Source: Sitta carolinensis (Eukaryota > Chordata > Aves > Passeriformes > Sittidae). From it: a stretch of 64,000 nucleotides of DNA. Made by a program: the position numbers and the translations under genes. The first letter of the stretch is position 1. Each line of letters begins with the position of its first letter. Shown in pieces: positions 1 to 13,474 of the stretch. A model generated the notes under the pieces. It was not told where the DNA came from. It saw only the letters and a list, made by a program, of their open reading frames with translations, and did no database searches. The stretch covers positions 3,968,001 through 4,032,000 of the forward strand of contig CM063295.1 in NCBI GenBank assembly GCA_032173965.1. Reading direction: 5' to 3'.

Positions 1-32
1 TTTTTTTTTTGTTTGTTTGTTTGTTTTTTTTT
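1..32. repeat. T-rich (TTTG)n simple repeat
   Basis: The window opens in a T run with four interspersed G residues at 4-bp spacing. It is cut by the window edge, so its full length is unknown. Confidence 0.85.
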
Positions 33-1551
33 CTTTTGGAATCATTCAGAAATTCAGTCTTGCACTGACAAGAAGACAGAGAGGTGAAACTCAGGTTTTC
101 ATCATACATATTATATTGTCTGCAGGATGTTTGGCTCCACAAGCAGGCCAAAGGGATGATTTCTGGGACTGCCTGTGTCCCCAAGACAGGAGGTTCTCAC
201 TGAAGGTGACCAGGAAAAAGCACTCAGGCTCTCCCTCATTAGCTACAGACATTCACCTTTTGAAATATTGGCTTCAGCACCAAGGCTGGCTCCTGAATTT
301 CACATGCCAGGGACACTGAGGACTGGCCACTTTGGCAAAAAGATGAAGTTTAGAGTGTCAATAAGGACTGCTGTGAAATCTAACAAAGCCTTTTAGACTG
401 TGGGAGCCATTCCAGGTCGTTCACATTACCACAGATTCCTTCTTGGGTAGGCTGTGGAGCAAAAAAGCTTTGAGGTAAGGATAATTTCTGTGTTAAATGC
501 ACACTGCTAGCTAGATTTAATTACATCAGATAAAAGATGACTAAATTTCCCTCTAGTAATTAATATGCATGTCTAGAGCAGTTTACATCTTGCATAAAGC
601 AGCAGTGCCTATAGTCCAAAACCATAACAGTTGATAGTTATTTCAACTGACCAGCAATGCAGACAAATGCATAAAAATGGGAATGGAAAGAAAGTATGAA
701 AATAAAGAGCATTCTGTGAAGAGAAAAATATAGCACAATATTCAATTCTCCCCTTGCAGAATTATCTTTTCCCACTGACCATGGTAACTCACATTTGGAA
801 TAGAAATTGAGGTCTGCAGTTCTGGGTTTGGAATCTAGTGTGTATGAGGGCTTTGTGTTTGTTTGTGAGGCTTGTTTGTTGGTTGCTTTTGTGTTGTTTT
901 GTTGTTGTTTTTTATTTTGTTTTTTTACCAATTCAGGTATAGAATTCTTTCTTGACTTTTTGCCAGCGCCTGTTACACTTTTATGGGTTTCAAAGTCATC
1001 AAGGCTAAGAAACAGCAATTTTGTACTGATTGCAGTTTTAGATTTTTCACTGTAATAGGCAACCAGCACTGCAAAATCTGGAATCGTGATGAAGCCAGAG
1101 AAAAATCAGTAATTTTTTAATCACATGTAATTCAGTAACCAAACTAATGCTATCACTGCATGAATATGTTACAGTATCACCAGGTTAATTAACAAGAGGG
1201 AAGTGAAATCCACACTACATTAATTAATTACTCTGACAGGTTACTATAAAGAATTAACAAAAGACATTTGAAATAGGAATGCTATAGAAACATCACCTTA
1301 CTGTTGCTGTTACCCTATTTACAGATGTGTGTCCAAGGATGCTACATCACACACAATGTGGATAAAAGTTGTTCTCTGTGGCAATATAAGAAGTAATATA
1401 ATTTAATTAGTCTTTTGACTTGTGCTGTGCTCTGTTTGAGTGACTGGGGAGCATTGCATTCTTGATCAGAGTGATCACATCACTGCAGTGGTAAAACAGC
1501 TGTAAAATTAACTTGTCTACACCTGCTCTTATTAAGTGTCTAAATTTTTTG

Positions 1552-1552
<1 letters not shown>

Positions 1553-1596
<44 letters not shown>
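1553..1596. repeat. Uninterrupted poly(T), 44 nt
   Basis: A pure 44-nt T run (A run on the minus strand). No retrocopy or recognisable element body is visible on either side, so it is called a homopolymer tract, not the tail of a named element. Confidence 0.9.
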
Positions 1597-1597
<1 letters not shown>

Positions 1598-3124
1598 GCA
1601 AAATCCAGAGTTAGGTACCCTGCATGCATTGAGCAATGCATAATCACAACTATGGTGCTCAGAACACACAAAAATGGATGTGCTGAACAGTGTCAGCTGT
1701 GTTTCATTTCAGTGTACATAAGTGTCCCAAGCCCTACCCCTGTAGCTTGGAGAGGAATTAGGAACGTTTGATGTCTGTGGTAAACTCAGAACTAAAGATG
1801 TGGGATGAAGCCTTTATGTAGTCTTTTAAAAATATGAGCAGTGCTTGTTGTTTTTGAGGTATAGCCAAGGATTCCAAGGTAGGAATCCAGAGATGCCTCT
1901 CTCTGCCTTGCACTGTGGTTTTGAGATGTCTCTTCTTTAAGAGATCATGCAGAGCAGCCCACAGGTTTTCTTTTGAGAGGTAGGGGACAAGGTTTATAAC
2001 TTATTTTAGTGCACATCATTTGAAAAAGTGTACACTGCATACTTTAAACTGTCTAATTCCCTGTCATAGAATAATGTCGATGTCAAAAACCTGTGCAGTT
2101 CAAAACCCATTTGATAAACATGGAAAACAACCTCATGATGCATTATTTAAACAGAAGTGATTGAAACAGTTCAGTGCAGGTAAAAGCATCACAGGGAAGT
2201 CCCATTATCTTGTTGCCTTATTTCTCATTCTCCAAACTTTCCAAGCTTTAGATAAATCTGGAGACAGAATTTTGGGCCAAGCTTTTCTTTGATAAAACAC
2301 AGTACAGTTGTTCTGCATGAGTGAAGGGTGTTTATCATAGTTGACTTGCAGACAGACCAGATGAAGAATCCTGAGCACAGGGAAATGCTGCCTATTTCTG
2401 GCACACCTTGCTGTACAGGGGAAGTTCACATCAAGAAGGGAAACACTGAGGTATCTTCTAGGATCATCATTGTAATGCTCTGTTGTTGGTCTGGAAAGGT
2501 TTATGCAGAGCAGAGCTGCAGCTTTGTGTTTAATGTTAAAAACACAAGGCATCAAAGGCATTCCCCATCCTGCTGCTCCTTAATCTGTTTGAAACCATCT
2601 GCCTTCCAGAAACTTAAGGGCAAAAGGGAGAGGACCTGATTTGGTCCCAAAACAGGAGTCATTAACCTTGAGCACTGAGTCACTGAACTGGGGGTGAGCA
2701 ATGCTGCTTCATCTCCTCTAATCTAACAGATTCTGTCTTGGCAGTCTCGTGATGAGTTACCCAAACACCAATGAAACCATGGAGAATAGCACTTAAAAAA
2801 ACCCCAAAAAACAAAAACCAAAAAAAACCCAAAACCATAAGAAGAGATAAAGTAGAAAAATACAGGAATCACATCTTGTATTGCTGATGTGCACAGCTTT
2901 TACATCTCACACTAGGTCACTAACACACACCCCACAATGTCTGACCCACTGGTGTTGTATTAGGAATAGATTCAAGGATCAGCTTCATGGTCCTGAAATG
3001 CATTAAGTGTTTATTCCAGCTGTGCTGCTGAGTCCTAATAAATATATGAAAGAGCCCACTATTGTGGGAAGATAATTTGAACAGCAAGCAGTTTGTTTCA
3101 CAAGGCAAACGTGCACACTTAAAA

Positions 3125-3155
<31 letters not shown>

Positions 3156-3156
3156 T
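3125..3156. repeat. (TA)n(CA)n compound microsatellite
   Basis: About ten TA dinucleotides run directly into five CA dinucleotides, a common compound dinucleotide repeat and likely polymorphic. Confidence 0.9.
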
Positions 3157-3650
3157 AGGTGGTATGGACTTCTAAACATATGTGGGGTCTTTATTTCAGA
3201 ATGATTTCTGAGAGTACTGAAAGTGGTCTCTAGTTCAAGGCTGCACAGGAGGAAAAACAGCACAATAGCTTTCCAGTGAAAGTTACCAGTGCCCAGAAAC
3301 AAAATGCATATTAAAATGTTTAATCCTACAAATATCTTTTGTTCCAAGTCAAAATATCTTGGCCTTCTAGACAGCAGAGAAATCTCAGTGTGTTGTCATT
3401 TAGTTCCTAGTTCAAAAATGCAAACTGTGTGTGTGCTTTAACTGCAGAAGGTATTATTCTGGCAAACTGTGTGCATTAGGTCATGCAATGATACAGCTTG
3501 TTTAGACTTGGCTGCAACCAGAGGAATTCAAACCACGTCCTTGCAGTCAGTATTATTATAGTTGATTATTCACTAAATATTCAGAGGCTTCAGTGTCATT
3601 AAGAGCATATAACCAAAATGACATGGGCAGTATTATCCTCATCAGTGCAG

Positions 3651-3698
3651 GTTAATGAAAGGAAACTCATCTGGGTTAATGAAAGGAAACTCATCTGA
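3651..3698. repeat. Perfect 24-bp tandem duplication
   Basis: A 24-bp block beginning GTTAATGAAAGG and ending CATCTG occurs twice head to tail (3651-3674 and 3675-3698) with a single difference at the last base. The near identity of the copies suggests a recent local duplication in unique sequence. Confidence 0.9.
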
Positions 3699-4972
3699 TC
3701 ATCTTTTCAGGAGTCTCACCCACTGCAAAGCTTTTCCTCATGCATATGTAGAGTGTGGCAGCAGCACTGAGGAGCTCTGGGCTCGGGGAATGGAAGCAGG
3801 ACCATATGCTTAGTCATTAAATACATTCCTGGACAAACTCAATCACTGGAAACATGTGTAGTACAAGATACCATTTCAATTTGAAAATGAATTTAGGGTA
3901 TAGAGAAGGCTGTATCCCATGCACAGTGTTATAATGCGGTGTTGCTATGGAATCAAAAGGAATTTTATGCAAAACCTGCTAGGTTCAGAGTATTTGTACG
4001 TTGCATTTTTGTTAGGGGTGGTCAAGTGCTGCATGTGGATGAGCCCAAAACACAGGGATGTGCAGCACCTGTGCCAGACTGAGATCAGGGGGCAGCTGAT
4101 GGCAGTGGGATCAAAATAGCTCTGCATCTTACCATTAGTGTCAGGCCCCTGATCTGGAGTAAGAACACAAATTTACTGTTTATGCTTCTCCATTCAGAAT
4201 GCATATCTTTAGAAACTCCTTTCTTGCTTGGAGGAAAATGTTGTGGGGATAAACCCTTACCCTTTGCCCTATACTGTATTTGTATGAACTCTTTTTGTTC
4301 CTTTAACACATGTATTTTAAGTATAGAGAATATATTTATGTTCTCTGAAAGGAAGACTCATTTAGAAGTTCTCTCAACACCCTTGTCTCAGTGAAATCCC
4401 ACTAGAAGAAATTAAATTCAATCTGTACTTTAAGAGAAATTCATCAGCATTTCAGCATAATAGGCCATATTCCCTGGCAGGATTAGACTTTTCTGTCCCA
4501 TTATTCAAGCCAATGCCATTCACAGGGACTTTTTATTTTCAAAACTTGCATGAAATTTAAGTAGGGAGCAACATCTTTCTTTTACTCTCTATGGCTGAAA
4601 GTGACCCAACAGTGATTCATGTTTTATGTCATGTTTTCACTTATAGAACAATTACATGAACTTAAACTTTGATATTAATGAATTATATAACTTCATAGAG
4701 ATGTCTAAATTATTTCATGAAGAACATTGCCAAAACTGGATTTTTATTATCTTCATGTTGAATAGTGCTGCTTATTTAGTGTTTACATCAAATGATGCAC
4801 ATTAATTTTTCTTTTACTTAGTGCATGTAGGCTTAGGAATTCAAAGGTTTTTTTTAAAAAAAAAAAAGTAAAATCCCAGTTCTCTCAGGGTTCGGCAGGT
4901 AAACAATGAGATAAAACAGTGCCTTAAAATGACTCAAAAGTTGTTTAGGGTTATTTTTGCTGGTTTTCTGTG

Positions 4973-5082
4973 TTGTTTTTTTTTTGTTTGTTTGGGGTTT
5001 TTTTTGGGGAGTTGTGATTTTTTTGTTGTTGTTGGTTGGTTGGTTTTTTTTTTTTTTTTGTTGTTTGTTGGGTTTGTTTTGT

Positions 5083-5132
<50 letters not shown>
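4973..5132. repeat. T/G-rich low-complexity tract ending in poly(T)39
   Basis: A tract made almost only of T with single G residues and short GGGG islands, ending in a pure run of 39 T (5094-5132). It produces spurious Phe-rich frames on the plus strand and Lys/Asn/Gln-rich frames on the minus strand. Such tracts are common in passerine genomes. Confidence 0.85.
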
Positions 5133-5133
<1 letters not shown>

Positions 5134-6961
5134 TTTTCTATTCTAAAATTTTGTCTCCAAAGCAATTGTAAGGATTGGGTCAGTCTCAAGCATCTGTTTG
5201 GATCTTTCCTCGTGGTGAGGTCCAGACTCAGCTGGGCTGTTTTGGCTGGGGAGGGACAGTGATGTGATGCTGGAAAATGTCCCTGAGGTTTGGTGCCAGC
5301 GGAAGGAGCCAACCCTGCCCTGTGGATTTGTGGTTCTCCTGCATACACAAATCCCTTTGCTCAAGATCTGTATCACTCATTATACCATTCCTCATAGTAC
5401 TGTGCTTAAAAGGCACTGCAATTTTCTGTTCCTCCCAGAGCCAGTGTCCTACAGCACCCAAGGACTTGTACACTCTGCTAAATTTTTAATGTGCTTTTTA
5501 TCAAACAGATGCTGCCATCATTCTTTGTGATAAAACAGCTTAAAAAGAAAAAAAAACATAGCAACTGTTTTGTGGGGTTTTTTCCTAGAATTATGTATGA
5601 ATTTTATGTTCTGAAGCCTCAGAATAAGCCCTAAGTTTCCACAGAGCTGTTCCCCAAGCCAAGCTGGAAGCAGCAGAGGAATAAACCACGCTTGTGTTTC
5701 TCTGCTGCCAATATGAGTAGACAGATCATCATCTTGGGTTTCCAATATTAAAGCTGTTGTTTTGTGATGTACCTATTGCCTGGTAAGAAAGGAGATGACT
5801 TTTTATTTAAGTAGGTTAATAGGTCCCGTGGTTTCCAGAGCTCGTTGGGGTTTGGGTGGTGAACTTGTAAAGGCAGCAGCACAGCAGGCAGACAGGCTCT
5901 GACATTTGCCTTTCCTTGTGTGTGTGTCTCTTACACCTCAGTGCTCTGCACACCAGAGAGGCCAGCTCTGCCAAAAGAGCACTCTAGGCTTGATGGGAAA
6001 GCCTGGCTGAAGGTAAAAATCTAATGAGGAGCAGAGAGGGTTGTCTATATGTGTGCATGTAGAAAAATTGTATCTGAGAATTTTACCTGGGAAAACCCTG
6101 CTTGCCTTCGAAGGTCATGTGAAAGCTGAGCTGATGTTTGTGTTCACACACTGTGTGATCTCCTGCTTTCATGATGAGGGATAGCAGGTTTTGTTCTTAA
6201 TTATATAAACTTTGCTCAAATTCTTAGGTAAATTCACACAAAATGTGTGTTAAGCTTTTTTAAAACAGAGAGGAAAATATTCTGCACTTGGTTTCTTACA
6301 TGTTCTGGGCAGGGAAGGTGTGTGTGTAATGTGAGACAAAATTGAGACATAGGTGTGGGAGCACCCAGATTTATCACTGCTTGCAGGTGCTTTCTTATTG
6401 CACTCTGTATCTTTATCTGATGCATTGCAATTGGATCATTTTAGTGATTATGAATATTTCTTTTATGTACAAAAAGCTCGGTCAAGTTACTAGTGCTGGA
6501 CATTTTTGAAACAATAATATCTTCTATGTGTACTTGCAGAAATAGAACTTGGGAATGATTTGCAGAAGTATTTGGGAGAGAAACTCAGTTTGTTATTGCT
6601 TCTGAATAAGTTTTGATACAGTGAGATTCATTAATGTTTGGAGAAAAAAAATGTCAATATTAAGGTACAGAAAAGCTTTATTTGAAAACTTGGAATTTCT
6701 AATGTTTCAGGTGTGATGCTGTGAGATTTTTTTACTCTTTTATACTCTAATTTGGTTTAGAACCTTGGCTGTGGAATTTAGAACATTAAATTCCTTTAAA
6801 ATAAGAGTTAACCTACCTTCAGTTTTCTCTTTCAGGATGTCTTAGGGTAGTGTTTGGACTGAGAAACTAGTTTTAAAAGTTGCTAAGAACCAGCATCAAA
6901 ATTGCTTCTGCTACATTCTGGATTTAAGACCATGCCCTCAATAAGATTCTTTAACTTTCAG

Positions 6962-7045
6962 TCAGCCCTGAAGTAGTCAGGCAGTTGAACTAGATGATCA
7001 CCGTGGGTTCCTTCCCACTGAACTATTCTGTTCTGTTCCCTGCCA
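6962..7045 (+). mobile_element. CR1 LINE, 3'-end fragment (5'-truncated)
   Basis: The segment reads as the last roughly 80 bp of a CR1 non-LTR retrotransposon in sense orientation: a CCTGAAGTAGTCAGGCAGTT block, then GAACTAGATGATCACCGTGG, then TTCCTTCCCACTGAACTATT, and finally a short TTCTG-type octamer-like tail. This block order and the pyrimidine-rich tail are diagnostic of CR1 3' termini in birds. The element is heavily 5'-truncated, as most CR1 copies are, and carries no coding capacity. The CR1 subfamily cannot be assigned by eye. Confidence 0.8.
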
Positions 7046-7344
7046 GACGTTCTGTTTTGCTTATTTTTATTGTTATTGCAGAGGAACAAGTGTGCTGTGC
7101 AAGCTGAGCAATAGACCAGTCAGCAGCAACTTGAATGCTTGACTGTAGAAAAATATGTTTGCACCATTCTAATGCTGCTGCTTGTTGCAGTTTATCCCAT
7201 TAACAAACTGTGGATGTTCCTCTGAGCAGAGCTACTTTGAGTTTCTAAAATAAAATCAGACACGTCTCCCTTGCTAGCCAAGCAAAGAAAGCCAGAATAC
7301 ATTAAGAGAATAATGAGGTTTTTATTTTCTGAAAACAAAGCAGG

Positions 7345-7438
7345 GTTTTTTTGGTTTTGGGTTTGTTTTTTTGTGTTTTTTTTTTTTTTTTGTTTTGTTT
7401 TTTTTTTTTTTGTTTGTTTTTTTTTTTTTTTGTTTTTT
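7345..7438. repeat. T/G-rich low-complexity tract
   Basis: Runs of 6 to 14 T separated by single G or GG residues. The complementary strand gives Lys/Gln/Asn-rich spurious frames. Confidence 0.85.
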
Positions 7439-10400
7439 AACTGTTCTATAAAGAAGATGATTGATTCCAAAATAAACCAAATCAATGAGCTGAGAACACA
7501 GAAGTTGTGTACGAGGGGGTTTGAACCTCAAGGAAGTGTGAAACCTCCTGTGTCCATTAGTTCAGGATCTGTGACAAGCACAGGACTGTCACACGTGCTC
7601 AGCTCTGTTCCAGCCCTATCAGTATCATACTCAGAAAGCTCTGAAGCTGCTTCAGATCTAAGTCTCCAGATTTCTTGTCAGCCCGTCTGGAAGGCAGCAA
7701 AGGTTGAGGGAGCATTTAAAATAATCCATCTCTGGCTGACAGGTGAATAAAGAAGAGATTGAATGAGCAGAGCAAGGTGTAGAGTAAAGGAGAGCTGTAA
7801 TATGGCACTTGGAGAGGGAGGGAAGGGATAGGAGGAGAAAGCAAGCAAGGAGGGAATAAAAGCCAGCTGAGAAAGGGTCTGTCAGACTTGAGAATAGAAA
7901 ATATAGCAGGAGGAAGGAGAATGTTACAGGGGGAATGCAGGGAAATGTGTGTTGAAAAAAAGAAGTAGGAAGTGTTAGAGTTTTCTTTGACTCTCCCTGC
8001 TGAAAGAATGGAAATGATGCAGAATGTCTGCACACACAAAAAGCTGTGGCTGCTGCAGCTGCATCCTGTCCCCAAATTCCCCTTTGGAATGAGCACTGGG
8101 GGAGCAAAGGGAGTGGAGAAAGGAGAAGGGCATTACCTCTTTAACGAGGGAGAAAATGCTTTCTGGAAATCCTGACTTCTACCTCACCTTCATGTGGCAA
8201 ACTTTGTGTTTCTGCTCTTCCCCAAGGAGCTTCCATGGAGTTTTGCTTCTGTAGAATACCTGTTCTTTTTATTAATTCTTGAAGTTGAACGGTAAAAATT
8301 GGAAAATGAGATGGTGGGAATAGTATCTTAATTATTCTGTATGTGTTTATTCTGTTTCCTCTTGCTGTTCTTTATTTCAGAAAATTAGGAATATTATTTT
8401 TACAAGCATGAACATGAGTGATCCTTGTTAATATGGGTATTTTTTGCCTTAACCTTGGAGTTAATACTGTACTGTGAAAGTCTTTGGAATCAGATCAGGG
8501 GGTGTTTTCAGTTGTTCTCTAAGTCTTAGGTCTTATTCTTTAGTTCTCTTCTCATTTTGAGTAGGGTGATTTCTTCGGAGTATAGTTTGCAGTTTTTGTG
8601 AAGTATTTTGAGGCTCTAAGAAAAAAAAAAAAACAAAAAACATTACTGGGGAATTCTGATATTTCTCTACCCTTTTTTTTAATATTTTTTATCCTTTTCC
8701 CTTAGCAGTAATTCCATCCCTTTGTAATTCCTTGGAAAGATAACTTGAAAATGCTTCCAGATTCAACCTGCATGGTAAAGGGAACATCTCCTCTGTGAGA
8801 GGATTAGTGTTTTCCAGTAAATAAATTAAGATTACTGGCAGCAAGGAAAGGCCTGTTACAGTAGCTGCAGCCCAAATGCAGAAACATCAATGATGGCAGC
8901 TGTTTATCGTTTGTGATATTAATGTATAAGGTATAAGTGGAGCCAGTTAAAGAGTCCAAGCATCAGTGCCCTGCATCAGATCCTTCACATGGAACAAAAA
9001 AACCCCAGGAGCACAGAGGGAGCCACCATCCCCCTGCAGATGGTGTCAGCCCTCATGAGATCTCATCACAAACCTTTCCTCAGCAGGACCCTGGCACCTC
9101 CAGATTAAAATACTGCTGACTTTGGAGGTGTTCAACACCTGGGCCACTCATGGGTTTGTGTTGTTTGTGTCAGGATTCAGTGCCTGAAAACCCCCATGAA
9201 ACAACAGTTTGTCTCTGTGTGCTGGCAGCTTTATGGTTCTGAGCTCTGCTTGCTCGCCTTCTCTCTCGGCAGAGTTGCTCAGAGAATTTAAAATCAAACC
9301 CTCATATTTTCAGCTTGGTTTTTGGGAGTTGTTTTTGGTTTTTTAAACTACATTAAAACGTGCAGTTGTTTAAATCATCACAAGTTTGCTGTGGCATGCT
9401 TTGCATGTGCTTTTTAAAAAGAGTTTATATATGATGATGCTTGCTTGTGGAATGCTGTGCTGGGTTATATTTGGATTTAAAAGTCTGTCCCAGCACAAAA
9501 TTTCTTCTGCTAAAAGGCATTGGCATGAAAAGGACAGTTTGAAATGTGCATATTAGCATCCAAGAACCAGAAATACTTATTTTGATTTGGAGTGGATAAG
9601 GGATGTTTTCTTTTCTTCCATAGTTTGATAATTAAAATCCCTTGGAATATTTTAGAACATTAACTGTGGCTAAGGGATTAAATGAAGCAAAATGGTTTGG
9701 TGTATGTTGAATCAATCAGAATTAAAGTTGGTTTATAAGTGACAGATTTTCTATGCACAGAAACTTTCTTTTAGTACTTCTGACGTAAATGATTCTTCTT
9801 TTTTAATATGCCATGTTACCTGTGTTTAATGAAGTGATTTAGGTCTGCTGGGTGAATTATTTGTGAATTTCAATTCTAAACAGGATGAAAATTGCTTTTC
9901 AGGAGTTCAGTATCGCAGGCTGAGCTTTCCCAAGATGAGCTAGGTGGCAGAATTGACTAAGAAAGTGGTGCTTAGTTATTCCTTAAGCTCTGAATGCCAG
10001 TTTGCTCACTGAATCATGTAAAGCGCAGTCCATTTTAACTTTATACCTTACTAAAAGGAATTATCTGTTTATATCAAATGCATTTTGTGATATTTTATGC
10101 AGAATACCTCAGAGCAGATGTATGCTAATTTCCAAAACGCTACAGGCTCTCAGTGAGCTGGGAAAATGCATCTTGTTTTGCAAATCCAGTATGGTTATTT
10201 AACAGGTCTGTGATACAATTATTTTTCATGTGTATTACACAATGCAAGGTCTACAGAAGGATTCTGCTGATAGCACATTTCCCTGAGGTTCTCTGCTCTG
10301 CTTTCCCAACTTTGCCTGCTTTATACACTCAATTTTTACCAAGTACAAAGGTGAAGAGTGGATAGGAAAGCAGGGATGACAGATGTTTGTCATTACTTGT

Positions 10401-10705
10401 TGGTGCTCTGTTCTTGGATACTAAGATGGAGAGTGCAGTGTGAAAACTCAGCAAGAACATGCCTTTAGCTTGTGTAATATTGACTCAATGGCCTTAAATA
10501 CAAGTGTGTAGCTATTAAATACAGACTAGTGGGTCACTGCTAGTTCTGAATATCAGTGGAAGTAGGTATGTCTCCCATGAAGCTTTCCTGTTGGCAACTG
10601 TCACACTGATCCAGGAAAAACACCACACCTAACTCCCTTCAGGTTCATCTTTTTCACGTAGCCTAAAGAGGACTCTGGTTTTATTATATTGGTGAAAGAT
10701 GAATC

Positions 10706-10743
10706 AAAAAAAACCAAAAAACAAACAAAAAAAAAAACCAAAC
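10706..10743. repeat. A-rich tract with interspersed C
   Basis: An AAACC/AAAAC-type tract, the reverse complement of the T/G tracts seen elsewhere in the window and typical of avian low-complexity DNA. Confidence 0.8.
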
Positions 10744-10758
10744 CACAACATATTCTGG

Positions 10759-10860
10759 CTTCCTTTTCCTGCCTTTCCCATTTTCCCCCCTTTTCCCCCT
10801 TTCCCTTCCATTTCCTTTTCCCTTTGTCCTACCCAGCTCCCATCTTTCCCCCAACCCCTC
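10759..10860. repeat. Polypyrimidine tract (C/T-rich)
   Basis: Roughly 100 bp almost entirely of C and T, with runs of 4 to 6 C alternating with runs of 3 to 4 T and only a few purines. The segment CCCCCCTTTTCCCCCTTTCCC at its core is close to a mirror repeat. The strand asymmetry gives it potential for triplex (H-DNA) formation. Confidence 0.75.
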
Positions 10861-12170
10861 TGATGCAGTGATGCAGCTCTGAAGGCACAGAGAGGCAATG
10901 CTGTCTCAGCAGGACTGAGTGTGCCCAGCTGGGAACCAGCACCTCCTGGAATTTGTACCTCTGCTGCCCAGTGTTCATTTGATTGCATTTGTTCAGTCAC
11001 TCAGATTCTATCAGGTTTTCCTCTCCGTGAAGTGGCTGATAACAAGAGGTGATGATGATGGGGGGTGGCAATAGTCACTGCCACTGTGCTGGGTCATTGC
11101 TCTCTTTGCAGGACCCTGCTCTCTGAAGGTTCAGCACAGCCTGCCTGGTGTGCTCTGTGCGTTGTGAGGGCTCATATATCCCACTTGTGCTGAGATCATC
11201 CCAGAAAACCAACTCCAGTCCTTGACAGCAAACAGGGAAAAGAAGAAATAAATATGATAATTAAAAGAAAGCTATGCTCCTAGGTGGTGGTAGACCAGAA
11301 CGTGTATTGTTCCTCATCCAGAGTCTTTGCATTCATTTGCAAATATATGTTCTGCTACTGAAGTAGTGCAGGGTGTTTAATGGAATTCACTCTCCAATAA
11401 AGGGGAAACAATATTGAATCTATTAATCTGAGAGTTATTCCAAGAAAGGATCTTACTTTACACGCTGGCCTGCCAGGAAACAATTGTTATCCAGCTCACT
11501 TGGGGTATAATCTCCATTAGTCAATATGTGCCTTTCCTGCTTTAAAAGCAGTGCTGTATTTGTGTTTGTTCTGTGCTGTACAGTATGCTTTTTGAACACA
11601 GAACTTCCCTATGATCATGACCCAGTTGTGTTGAGTTTACTAGCATGGTTAATAAGAATATCAATAATAATTCATAGTTTTCTCTTGTAGTTATTAGTGG
11701 TGGCCTATTATAATTTTCCTTGGCAGCACCTATGGGGGGTGATAAAGTAATATAAGTGCACATGGAGCATAGGTCCACTTTTATTTTTTTTACAACTATT
11801 TCTTTCATCCAATTCATAATTAATTTGCAGGGTTCAAAATAATTTTGTGTGTGATTTTGGCTTCTGCTGATGGATTCTGAGCTGTCAATGTTGTGTGACA
11901 GCAATGATTCCCTGACCTAATCAACTTCATTACTTCAATCACCATTGTATGAATGCAAATGAGGTTGTCCAAAACCTATTCACTCTGAGTCTTGTTACTA
12001 GTTCTTTTAACTGAGATTAAAAATAACTATAAATTCCAAAATAGGTGTCTTAGCCAAAAAATGCAGCATCTTCTTTCTTTCCCTTGCTGGTCAGATGTTG
12101 AGGCCCTTTACATGGCTTTTTATCCCTGTCTTCACAAAGGATGGGATGCATCCTGGAGCCTTCTGCTGGC

Positions 12171-12215
12171 AAACTGGCTTTCCCCAAACTGGCTTTCCCC
12201 AAGCTGGCTTTCCCC
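12171..12215. repeat. 15-bp tandem repeat, three copies
   Basis: The unit AAACTGGCTTTCCCC is repeated three times head to tail; the third copy differs by one base (AAG for AAA). Confidence 0.9.
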
Positions 12216-13474
12216 AGTGTCTGCCTGCTTTAGGAGAAGAACTGCAACCCTTCTGCTGGCTGGACAGCTTCAGTGCAACACCAGGTTGGCCTGGTTGGAC
12301 AAAGTTGAGAAAAGGGACATCCATTTTGTGTGTCCCATGTAGTCTCTCTCCTGTCATGGACAGCAATCTTTGTAGTCATGCTGCTTCACACTGAAACTTT
12401 TACCCCTAACCCTCATCTCGTACCTCTGATACTTTATGATTCCTCGAGTGAAAAAAGATGACAGAGTACACCCCCCAGTGCATTTGTAGAATTTCAGCCT
12501 TTCATCTTAATCAGAAGATAGCTGATTGACAATCAGCATGTCCATGTTAGTTTTCTGAGACTGCAGCTCTATCACTTTTCTCTCCTTCCATAATTCAGTA
12601 AATCTCCATTTCTTGAATCAAGCTTCCCATGTATAAATGCTTTTACTGTGAAATTCCAAAATTCTGGTAGTACAGACAGCTGTATAGGTGTGCAACCACC
12701 ATGTCAAAGAGGAATCATGATCTTCACTGTAAATACTCATCACATTTTTGATGTAGTGTAGGAATCTTAATAAACAAACTCTGCCAGGCTCTAACTTACT
12801 ACTCACTGTTGTCTTCTCAACCACACCTGGCTGGATTTAGATGAACTACTTGTGGCAGGACAGAATCAAGGATTTTTCAGTGAAATTTATTGTGAAGATA
12901 GAGATACATTACAAGGAGAGGTTCTTGGAATTTGAATATTTTCTCCTTTTGCTCCCAGTTTTTGTTCCCCTTAGTTTTGCTGCTCGGGTGTAGCACCTTG
13001 TGCATGGGAACTTCCATCCAGCTGAATGGAGTTAGAATTCCAGTCAAGTTAAATAGGTACATGGCAAACATTCTCACTGGGTTAAAGGTGTGATTTTTTT
13101 TTTTCTTTTGTGATCAACCATAGCCCTGGTGGAGCTTCCTTGAGGAAATACCATCTGGCCTTGTGAAGACAAGGGAAGAGTAGGGGATGTTCAACTCTGA
13201 TTATCCAGGTTTTTTACCCATTCTACTTTATTCTTCTTACAGCCATATGGGTGCCAATTGGAATGGATAAATGGATGACCTGTCAGCTGTCTGCTGGGTT
13301 TACAGGGCTGTGGTGGGAGGGTCAGAGTTCACGTGTGGCTCCTTGGGGGCCATGTGCCTCAGGGTTGGATTTGGAGGCAGTAGCAGTGTGCAGAGGGGTT
13401 GAGGAAGTGCCACGAGCAGTGCAAGACAGGGCTGCCCTTCAGAGGGGCTTGGCTAAGCAGGATATAAAATGGAA

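Larger units (their letters stand above)
33..6961. other. AT-rich non-coding stretch, no gene seen
   Basis: I see no exon-like segment here. Short open frames are scattered on both strands, none longer than 164 codons, and the longest of these are translations of poly(T)/poly(A) tracts with runs of Phe or Lys. The stretch holds the simple repeats listed separately and otherwise unassigned unique sequence. A single-exon gene is unlikely, but a short exon of a multi-exon gene could be missed by eye. Confidence 0.6.
7046..13474. other. Non-coding stretch with low-complexity tracts, no gene seen
   Basis: No convincing exon is visible. The contents include a T/G-rich tract near 7.35-7.44 kb, a polypurine stretch at about 7.79-7.98 kb, an A13 run near 8.62 kb, an A-rich tract followed by a polypyrimidine tract at 10.7-10.86 kb, and a 15-bp triplicate at 12.17 kb. 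At 13.42-13.46 kb a short plus-strand piece (around GGGCTGCCCTTCAGAGG) resembles an internal CR1 segment, too short to call. The rest is unassigned. Confidence 0.55.

Noticed and set aside
4854..5348. Lys/Asn/Gln-rich 164-codon minus-strand frame
   Set aside because: It is mostly a translation of the poly(T)/T-G tract and has no coding signature.
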